DNA from: Chelatococcus sp. HY11
GTDB lineage: Bacteria > Pseudomonadota > Alphaproteobacteria > Rhizobiales > Beijerinckiaceae
Assembly (NCBI RefSeq): GCF_018398335.1
Contig: NZ_JAHBRX010000001.1
Location: forward strand, 868,001-932,000
Reading direction: 5' to 3'
Length of the DNA stretch: 64,000 nt
Position numbers and translations under genes: made by a program
The notes under the pieces: generated by a model
The model's input: only the letters and a program-made list of their open reading frames with translations
What the model was told of the DNA's origin: nothing
Databases searched by the model: none
Shown here: one piece after another, positions 57,700 through 64,000 of the stretch
Position numbering within the stretch: the first letter of the stretch is position 1
How the letters are laid out: each line of letters begins with the position of its first letter

Positions 57700-58523
57700 C
57701 CGCCACCACAACGATGTCGAGCGGGAAGGTGCGCTGGCCATTGCCCACGGGGTTGGGAATCGCCGCATCTTGCGCGTTCATTTTCGTGGTTGCCCCCCTC
57801 ATCGTGGTCGCCGGGGCCGCCTTGAACGCGGAGGCGATGTTCTTTCCGCCCCGGCAATTGACCCTTCACTGGATGATCGCGGCGCTGACGGAGGGCAGCT
57901 TTGTCAACGGCGCGCTGATCAGCTTCGTCGTCGCAGCCGTGGCGGCGACGGTTTCGACGCTTTTCGCGCTGCCGGTCGCACTCCAGTTGAGGAAAGCACC
58001 GCCCGCCGTCGCGCGGATACTGACCCTGTCATTCATGGGGCCGCTACTCGTCCCCTCGGTCATCTTCGCCTTGGCGCTCTATTCGGTAATGATGTACGCG
58101 TTCGGTGTAACCAACCTGTTCATCCTGATGATAGGCCACGTCATCATCACCATGCCCTATCCGGTGCGGACCATCACGGCGGTGACCGAGCATCTTGATC
58201 CCGCGCTGGAAGACGCGGCGAGCAGTGTCGGCGCGTCGCCCTGGCGCACCTTCGTCTCGGTTACACTGCCACTGATAAAGCCTGGTGTGATCGCCGGATT
58301 TCTCTTCGCCTTCATCACGTCGTGGAACGACTTCTCGATTTCTGTCTTTTTGACGCCACGCGAGCTGCAACCCCTGCCGATCAAGATCTACGAATATCTT
58401 CTATTCCAATACAGGCCTATCATCGCGGCGGTCTCCACCTGGTCGGTCATTGGCTCGGCCATCATCGTTCTGATCATCGATCGGCTTGTCGGTCTGAACG
58501 TCTTCACCGGCCGCCGCGCTTAG
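57696..58523 (+). CDS. ABC transporter permease (PotC type)
   Basis: The 275-residue second permease has six helices and the docking loop EDAASSVGASPWRTFVSVTL. Last gene of the SBP-ATPase-permease-permease operon. A weak hairpin (AGAGC/GCTCT) and a Rhizobiales-type palindromic repeat follow. The adjacent TRAP/CoA-transferase genes converge from the other strand. Confidence 0.9.
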   Translation: MTATTTMSSGKVRWPLPTGLGIAASCAFIFVVAPLIVVAGAALNAEAMFFPPRQLTLHWMIAALTEGSFVNGALISFVVAAVAATVSTLFALPVALQLRKAPPAVARILTLSFMGPLLVPSVIFALALYSVMMYAFGVTNLFILMIGHVIITMPYPVRTITAVTEHLDPALEDAASSVGASPWRTFVSVTLPLIKPGVIAGFLFAFITSWNDFSISVFLTPRELQPLPIKIYEYLLFQYRPIIAAVSTWSVIGSAIIVLIIDRLVGLNVFTGRRA

Positions 58524-58564
58524 AGCACTCCCCGCTCTCATCGGATCGCCGAGACGTCCTTGTC

Positions 58565-58587
58565 ATGGCCGGGCTTGTCCCGGCCAT
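58565..58587. repeat. REP-like palindromic intergenic element
   Basis: ATGGCCGGG, loop CTTGT, CCCGGCCAT: a perfect 9-bp inverted repeat. This palindrome is, from memory, a dispersed intergenic element in many Rhizobiales genomes. Only one copy is seen in this window. Confidence 0.6.
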
Positions 58588-58670
58588 CCCGATTGAAGTG
58601 GACGCTAGGCGCTCTCCCGATCTGTCTCAACGCTGCTGCGTTCGGGCCGACAGCCCGAGCGATGTCGCGC

Positions 58671-59183
58671 TCAAGTGGCGCGGGCCTTGGCCGCGTCCCG
58701 GTATTTCACCGTCTGCAGGTGCTCGGCATACAGCACGAGCTCACCCTCGTTCTTGAAGATCTCGTAGGAGCAAACGACGAGGCCCATGTCGGGATATTTC
58801 GGCTCCTTCCGCAACCACGTGCGAATGCCGTAGATGGTGTCGCCGATGAACACCGGCTTCACGAACCTGAGCTTGTCATAGCCATAGCTGAAGCTCTGGG
58901 TGTTGTTGTGGGCGAAGAGCCCGAGCCCGTAGGAAAACACCTGCGCGCCGGAGACCAGCCGCCGGCCGAAGGCGCCTTCGGTCCTGGCGAAAATCTCGTC
59001 GCCGACGTAAGGGTGCATGTCGAGCACGAGGCTGTTGAACAGCATCGCCTCGCCCTCCGAGATCGTCCGGCGGATAGAGCGTTTGCGCTCACCGACGGCG
59101 AGATCCTCCCAGAGCCAAGTCTCCATGTTCCAGACGGGAATGTCGGCGTGGGTAGCGGGATCGGGATTGGGGTTCTTGCTCAT
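58671..59183 (-). CDS. MaoC-type hydratase/dehydratase
   Basis: Hot-dog-fold protein of 170 residues. Typical blocks are [30 protein letters not shown] and a later [16 protein letters not shown]. MaoC family members hydrate enoyl-CoA or related acyl-CoA double bonds. Its ATG overlaps the stop of the CoA-transferase gene by one base, so the two act in one pathway: probably CoA activation followed by hydration or dehydration. It is the last gene of the minus-strand TRAP operon. Confidence 0.85.
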   Translation of the reverse strand: MSKNPNPDPATHADIPVWNMETWLWEDLAVGERKRSIRRTISEGEAMLFNSLVLDMHPYVGDEIFARTEGAFGRRLVSGAQVFSYGLGLFAHNNTQSFSYGYDKLRFVKPVFIGDTIYGIRTWLRKEPKYPDMGLVVCSYEIFKNEGELVLYAEHLQTVKYRDAAKARAT

Positions 59184-60361
59184 CAGCCGACCTCTTCCTC
59201 GACGCCCAGGCCATATTCGCGCTCGATCTCATGGGTATGCTCACCAATCTTCGGCGCTCCGCGCCCCGATCGCAGCCGGTCACCGTCAACGGTGATAGGG
59301 CATCGCGTGGTGGTGAGCCTGGCGCCGCTCGTGCGCGCGACCTCCTGGAGGAAATCGAGCCGCTTGAAGGCCTCCGTTTCCAGAAGCTCACCCCAGGTCA
59401 TTACCGGCGCGCACCAATAGTCGGCTGGCACCAGCCGGTCCAGCCAATGCTGCGTCGTTTGCGTCTTGAGATGATCGGCCAGGAGCGCCTTGATCGTGTC
59501 GCGGCTGTCGAACCAGGACTTGGGGTCGGCGAAGGCTTTCAGGGGCTCGCAGCCGAGGAGTTCGCCGAGCCGGACCACCGAGCCCATGGCGATGGCGATA
59601 TGGCCGTCGCGTGTCTCGTAGAGGCCGTAGGGCGCGCCGAGATAGGCATGCGCGTTGTTGACGGCGCTCCGCTCGGGCTGCTTGCCGCCGTCATTGAGAT
59701 ACGTACTCAGCACCTCGAACTGGAAGTCGAGCATGGATTCCAGCAGGCTTACCTCCACATGGCCGCCGCGCCCGGTGACGCCGCGCCGCACGAGGCAGGC
59801 GAGCAGGCCCTGCACGAGATGGGCGCCGCAGAGAATGTCGGCGATGGCGAGCCCGGACGGCACCGGCCCGTCGCCAGCATCGCCATTGAGCCAGACGAAG
59901 CCCGAGCGGCTCTGGGCGAGCAGATCCTGGCCGGGCAGGTCCGCCCAGGGACCATCGCGGCCGTAACCCGTCACGCTGCCGTAGACGACGCGTGGGTTGA
60001 CCTTGGCGACCGCTTCGTAGCCGAGGCCGAGCCGGTCGATCACGCCCGGTCGGAAGTTCTGGATGAGGACGTCTGCGCGCTCGATCAGCTTCCACAACTT
60101 GGCGATATCGGCCGGGTTCTTGAGATCGGCCGCGTAGCTTCGCTTGTTGCGGTTGATGGTGTGGAACAGCGTGCTGTCGCCATCGAGTTCGAGGTTGGAG
60201 ATATAGAGCTGGCGGCAGAGATCACCGGTGCCCGGGCGCTCCACCTTGATGACGGTGGCGCCCATGTCGGCGAGGCGCAGCGCGGCGCTCGGGCCGGAGA
60301 GGAACTGGCTCAGGTCCAGCACCATGAGACCCTCGAGCGGGCGCGGGACGGTGTTTGTCAT
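59183..60361 (-). CDS. CaiB/BaiF-type CoA transferase
   Basis: Family III CoA transferase of 392 residues. [20 protein letters not shown] is the N-terminal CoA site, and [14 protein letters not shown] follows. [12 protein letters not shown] contains the catalytic Asp, and [13 protein letters not shown] is also typical. Start at ATG 60361, one base after the stop of the solute-binding-like gene. The substrate is unknown. Pairing with MaoC and a TRAP transporter suggests activation of an imported mono- or dicarboxylic acid. Confidence 0.9.
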   Translation of the reverse strand: MTNTVPRPLEGLMVLDLSQFLSGPSAALRLADMGATVIKVERPGTGDLCRQLYISNLELDGDSTLFHTINRNKRSYAADLKNPADIAKLWKLIERADVLIQNFRPGVIDRLGLGYEAVAKVNPRVVYGSVTGYGRDGPWADLPGQDLLAQSRSGFVWLNGDAGDGPVPSGLAIADILCGAHLVQGLLACLVRRGVTGRGGHVEVSLLESMLDFQFEVLSTYLNDGGKQPERSAVNNAHAYLGAPYGLYETRDGHIAIAMGSVVRLGELLGCEPLKAFADPKSWFDSRDTIKALLADHLKTQTTQHWLDRLVPADYWCAPVMTWGELLETEAFKRLDFLQEVARTSGARLTTTRCPITVDGDRLRSGRGAPKIGEHTHEIEREYGLGVEEEVG

Positions 60362-60362
60362 G

Positions 60363-61544
60363 TCAGCCACCCCCGCCGACGCCGGCCTTGCGCTGCGCGG
60401 CGGCGAACTGCGTATTGAGCTCCTCGATCAGCGCGGCATCGTCGATCTCGCCCTTGAGGCAGGCGGTTATCCGCTCGCCGAAATGCTCGAACACGGGGAT
60501 CCAGCCGTCGAAGCGGGGCCGCACATGGGCGCTTTCCAGCGTCGCGAGCGTGTCGGAGAAGAAGCCGCCGCAGAGCGCGTCGTTGCCTGCGTCGGTCCAG
60601 GCGGCGAGGCTTGCGGGCTGGCCGCCGTGGGCCACGTAGTCACCGCTCTGGTGCTCCTTGCCGGCGAGCCACTTGGCGTAGGCGATGGCGGTGTCGCGGT
60701 TCTTCGAGAGGGCGCTGACGGCGATGCCGGTGCCGCCGAGCTGCGTTCCGGCCGGTCCGCGATCGCTGTGCGCCGGCGCATTGGCAAATTTGAGCCGCGG
60801 CCGCCCGTTGTCCCGGGCGTAGTTGGTGTAGCCGTAGCCATAGGCGCAATAGACGATGTCATCGCCCGATACCATCGCCTCATAGGCGTGGATCGGGTTC
60901 ATGGCGGGCGCCTTCGGATGCGCGACATCGACAAGTTGGTGGAAGCGGCTGATGACCTCGCGGCCGAGCACAGGCGGCAGGAAGGTCTCCGTGTCGTCGA
61001 CGATGGGATGCCCCAGATTGGCGGCGATCGAAATCACCGTGCTTATGGCATCAGTCGGGAAAGCGGTGGTGGTGATCCACTGGCCTTTGGCGCGCGCCCG
61101 GCGGCCCAGGGTGATCACCTCCTCGAAAGTCCGGGGTATCTCCGCGCCGAGATTCTCGAGAAGATCCGGCCGGCAGGAGGAGACCTGCGTCGCCGCATCG
61201 AGTGGCAGGGCCCAGATGCCCCCTTTGTAGTCGTAAGAGGGCCACGACTGGCCGACGCTGTCGGCGGCGAAGTCGGCTTTCTCCCTATCGCTCAGCACTA
61301 TCGCCCAATCAACGAGATAGGGATGGGCCGCGGCGAAGCCGACGAAAGGATGATCGATGACGATGAGGTCATAAGCGCCCGCATAGTCCTCGAGCGGTGC
61401 TTCGCCGAATTCGCGCAGGCTGCGCTTGTCCCATTGGATTTCAAGGCCGGGATGGCGCGCTTCGAAGCTGGCCGCCCCGCGGGCCAGCGGATCATAGCCG
61501 CGCGGGTGGTCCCACGTCATGCCGCGGAGGATGGTCTGAGTCAC
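60363..61544 (-). CDS. Solute-binding-like protein without signal peptide
   Basis: A 393-residue protein of the family 1 extracellular solute-binding fold: [52 protein letters not shown] and [11 protein letters not shown]. The N-terminus ([20 protein letters not shown]) is polar and has no signal, and no ABC permease is adjacent. GTG 61544 is chosen, 13 bases after the dctM stop. It may be a cytoplasmic sensor or binding protein, or secreted by another route. It belongs to the dctPQM-caiB-maoC operon. Confidence 0.75.
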   Translation of the reverse strand: MTQTILRGMTWDHPRGYDPLARGAASFEARHPGLEIQWDKRSLREFGEAPLEDYAGAYDLIVIDHPFVGFAAAHPYLVDWAIVLSDREKADFAADSVGQSWPSYDYKGGIWALPLDAATQVSSCRPDLLENLGAEIPRTFEEVITLGRRARAKGQWITTTAFPTDAISTVISIAANLGHPIVDDTETFLPPVLGREVISRFHQLVDVAHPKAPAMNPIHAYEAMVSGDDIVYCAYGYGYTNYARDNGRPRLKFANAPAHSDRGPAGTQLGGTGIAVSALSKNRDTAIAYAKWLAGKEHQSGDYVAHGGQPASLAAWTDAGNDALCGGFFSDTLATLESAHVRPRFDGWIPVFEHFGERITACLKGEIDDAALIEELNTQFAAAQRKAGVGGGG

Positions 61545-61557
61545 GGTATCAATCCCG

Positions 61558-62856
61558 TCAGTTGTAGAAGAAATTCGGAAGCCAGAGCGAAAGGCCGGGG
61601 AAGGCACTCAGGATGACGAGCAGCACCATCATCATGAGGAGGTAAGGGCTGACCTCGATCGCATAGTCCTTCATCGGCACCCGGAGCACGCGCGAGGCGA
61701 TGTACATCATGCCGCCGACCGGCGGCGTGACGCCCGCGATCGTCAGGTTCGCGACCATGACGATTCCGAATTGCACCGGATCAACGCCAGCTTTCTGGAT
61801 GAGCGGCAGCAGCATCGGCGTCAGGATGATAAGCGCCGAGGACCCCTCGATCGCCGTGCCGATTATAATGAGCAACACGTTGATGGTGAGCAGCAGGCCG
61901 AGCGGGCTCCACTCATAGCTGGCGAGACCGGAGGCCATTTTTTGCGGCACCTGCTCCCAGGCGAGATAGAAGCCCAGCGCCGAGGCCGCGCAGATCATGA
62001 TCATCACCGCGCTCGTGTCGAGCACCGCCTCCTGGATGATCGACGGCAGTTGCCGCCAGGAGAATGCGCGATAAACGATAAGGCCGATGAGCAGGACATA
62101 GACGACGACAACGGCGCCGGACTCCGTCGTCGTGAAGATGCCGTAGCGCGTGCCGAACAGGATGACGAAGGGCACCGACAAGGCCCAGAGCCCGTCGAGA
62201 AGAGCCTGCTTCACCTCCGGCAGGGTCGCGCGGCTGGTGCGCTGGGCCGCGTAGCCGCGGCGCTTCGCCACGAAATAGGTGGTGATCATCATGCCGGCGC
62301 ACATCATGAGGCCGGGCACGATGCCGGCGGCGAACAGCCGGCCGATCGAGGTCTCGGTGAGATAGCCGTAGATGATGAGACCGATCGAGGGCGGCAGCAG
62401 CGAGGCGATGATCGAGGAACTGGAGGTTACCACCGCGGCAAAGGCGCGTGAATAGTTGCGCTCGGCCATCTGCAGGCCGATCGTCTTCGACAGGATGGCC
62501 GCGTCGGCGTTCGAGGAGGCGGTGAGCCCGCCGAGCAGCGTCGCGAGCACGATGCACATTTGAGCCAGAGCGCCGGTCATGTGGCCGACAAGGATCTCGG
62601 CGACGTTGAGCAGGCGCCGCGTGATGCCTGCCGCATTCATGATCGCCCCGGCCAATACGAAGAATGGCAGCGCGAGGAGCGAGATCGACTGGGTTCCTTC
62701 CGCCATCTCCTGGGCGAAGGTCGACAGCGGCACGTCGTTGCGGTTGATGATGAAGAACAGCAATGCCGGGATCGCCATCGCCCAGGTGATGGGCGTGCGC
62801 AACGCGAACAACACGAACATGAGGATGGAGGGAAGCCAGGGCGAAAGCGCGCTCAT
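61558..62856 (-). CDS. dctM: TRAP transporter large permease
   Basis: The 432-residue, about 12-helix permease of a tripartite ATP-independent periplasmic transporter, driven by a sodium or proton gradient. It includes ILVGHMTGALAQMCIVLATL, ASSNADAAILSKTIGLQMAE and a typical SLLPPSIGLIIYGYLTETSI. Its start overlaps the end of dctQ by four bases. The substrate is probably a carboxylate. Confidence 0.93.
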   Translation of the reverse strand: MSALSPWLPSILMFVLFALRTPITWAMAIPALLFFIINRNDVPLSTFAQEMAEGTQSISLLALPFFVLAGAIMNAAGITRRLLNVAEILVGHMTGALAQMCIVLATLLGGLTASSNADAAILSKTIGLQMAERNYSRAFAAVVTSSSSIIASLLPPSIGLIIYGYLTETSIGRLFAAGIVPGLMMCAGMMITTYFVAKRRGYAAQRTSRATLPEVKQALLDGLWALSVPFVILFGTRYGIFTTTESGAVVVVYVLLIGLIVYRAFSWRQLPSIIQEAVLDTSAVMIMICAASALGFYLAWEQVPQKMASGLASYEWSPLGLLLTINVLLIIIGTAIEGSSALIILTPMLLPLIQKAGVDPVQFGIVMVANLTIAGVTPPVGGMMYIASRVLRVPMKDYAIEVSPYLLMMMVLLVILSAFPGLSLWLPNFFYN

Positions 62857-63377
62857 GATATATTGGCCTCATGGACATGGCCGGGAAAACGTTGGGGATC
62901 GAGCCACAGCTGGACGTGCCTGAGCAGCATCATCGCGGAGGCGAGGGCGAGCGGCGCATAGATGATCGAGCGCGGCAGGTTGAGCGCGATTGTCAGCGAC
63001 TTCTGCGCATCGACAGCATGAATCGCGAAGAAGATCGTGAGTGCCGTGAAGAACGCGGCGAGCAGCCAGAAGTTGAAGAGCGCGACGATATGCTGCCAGC
63101 GCTCCGGAAACATGACGACGAGAACGTCGATATCCGAATGGAGCCGATAGCGCACGCCCGCCGCCGCGCCAAAGAAGACGACATAGGCGAAGGCTATGGT
63201 CGCCACCTCGTAACTCCAGGCAGCCGGCTGCGGAAAGATGTAACGGGTGATGACGCCCCAGATGACCGAGCCTACGACGATCACCATCGAGACGCCGGCG
63301 ACGATTTCCTCAAGGGGCCACATCAGGACGCGCTGCCAGCCCTCGGCCGGGGCGCCCGCTGCGGATTGAGAAGTCAT
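62853..63377 (-). CDS. dctQ: TRAP transporter small permease
   Basis: The 174-residue small membrane subunit, with four helices. Typical are SVIWGVITRYIFPQPAAWSY, VVFFGAAAGVRYRLHSDIDV and a final helix near LALASAMMLLRHVQLW. ATG 63377 has GGAG about 8-12 bases upstream; a longer reading is low-complexity. Lies between dctP (248 bases upstream) and dctM. Confidence 0.9.
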   Translation of the reverse strand: MTSQSAAGAPAEGWQRVLMWPLEEIVAGVSMVIVVGSVIWGVITRYIFPQPAAWSYEVATIAFAYVVFFGAAAGVRYRLHSDIDVLVVMFPERWQHIVALFNFWLLAAFFTALTIFFAIHAVDAQKSLTIALNLPRSIIYAPLALASAMMLLRHVQLWLDPQRFPGHVHEANIS

Positions 63378-63625
63378 GAAGGGAACTCCGGGCAGTTGAT
63401 CCACGGGAGGGGGAAGGGCCGGCTGGATATGACCCCTTCCAAGCGGCCGCAGGCATGCAGGGCGCTTTCGAGCGGGGGAGGCTGCCGGCATGCCCCCTCC
63501 GTCGCCGCTGCGCGGCGCCACCTCCCCCTGCGGAAGAGGATCGCGCCACGTTCTTCACGAATGGGGCCGGCTTGACCCAGGGCTGACTTGACCTGAGCCC
63601 ACTCGCCTTGGCCGAACCGACCCGA

Positions 63626-64000
63626 TCAGTTTGCCATGGCCGCGCGGGCCTTGGCGACGAAGCCTGGGGTGAGGTTCGGCAACTTCTCGTAGACACCGGC
63701 GCTCGCCTTCTGGAAGGCGGCCACGTCGATGTCGGTGACGAGGGTGACGCCGGCCTTCTCCAGCATCTTCGCGAACTGGTCGTCCTGCTCCAGCGTTGCC
63801 TTGGTCAGGTTCCTGGCCGAAACCTTGCCTTCCTCGATCAGGATGGTTTGCAGTTCCGGCGGCAGCTTGTTGAAGAAGCTCGTGCTTGTCACCCAGGCCG
63901 TGAACATGAGCTGGTGGTTGGTCTTTGACACGACCTTGCGCACCTCCTGGAGCTTGGAGCCCCAGATGGCGCCGAAGGGTGCTTCAGCCGCGTTGACCAC
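63626..64000 (-). CDS. dctP: TRAP transporter binding protein, N-terminus beyond window
   Basis: The C-terminal 124 residues of a DctP-type periplasmic binding protein. KTNHQLMFTAWVTSTSFFNK and LPPELQTILIEEGKVSARNL are typical of the last third of the family, and it ends AKARAAMAN. The frame is open to the right window edge, so the rest lies outside. It is the first gene of the operon on the minus strand. Confidence 0.9.
   Translation of the reverse strand: MVNAAEAPFGAIWGSKLQEVRKVVSKTNHQLMFTAWVTSTSFFNKLPPELQTILIEEGKVSARNLTKATLEQDDQFAKMLEKAGVTLVTDIDVAAFQKASAGVYEKLPNLTPGFVAKARAAMAN

Overview
The window reads as chromosome of a high-GC alphaproteobacterium of the order Hyphomicrobiales (Rhizobiales). 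The evidence is the general amino-acid transporter operon aapJQMP, the LdtR regulator next to its L,D-transpeptidase, the bamE / ubiquinol-cytochrome c chaperone / DUF177 / plsX / fabH / ihfA / merR block, and the glyA-nrdR-ribD-ribE-ribH-nusB block. I cannot name a genus from the sequence alone; Chelatococcus- or Bosea-like relatives would fit.

Layout. 1-9 kb: metC (cut by the left edge), aapJQMP with an unusually long repeat-bearing gap after aapJ, a lytic transglycosylase and recO. 9-24 kb: an EntS-type exporter, parC, thiL, the proton pyrophosphatase hppA, then the envelope, lipid and nucleoid gene block. 24-44 kb: bpt, an RDD protein, threonine ammonia-lyase, an orphan LivH-like permease, hemB, ldtR-ldtP, glyA to nusB, an adenylate cyclase, a class I methyltransferase and a FecBCD-type iron-complex ABC transporter. 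thiL normally follows nusB in relatives, so its position at 14 kb points to a rearrangement.

44.2-49 kb is an accessory patch beside tRNA-Ser(UGA). It holds decayed Mu-like prophage genes on the minus strand (a protease/scaffold gene with stop codons, a frameshifted structural gene, a metallophosphoesterase and a dNMP kinase), a frameshifted AbiTii-like fragment, and one low-GC gene of unknown function.

49.2-58.5 kb is the most interesting part. A HutC-type repressor and histidine ammonia-lyase sit beside two divergently transcribed proteins that look like cucumopine/mikimopine synthase (cyclophilin-like domain plus helical bundle). One has the usual domain order and the other has the two domains in the opposite order. 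A polyamine/opine-type ABC transporter follows. Five near-identical 15-bp HutC-like operators lie in front of hutC, hutH, both synthase-like genes and the transporter. My inference is a regulon for uptake and breakdown (or formation) of a histidine-derived Pictet-Spengler compound, with released histidine passed to HutH. hutU, hutI and hutG are not in the window.

58.6-64 kb, minus strand: a TRAP transporter (dctP cut by the right edge, dctQ, dctM), a solute-binding-like protein without a signal peptide, a CaiB-type CoA transferase and a MaoC-type hydratase. Together they suggest uptake and CoA activation of an unidentified carboxylic acid.
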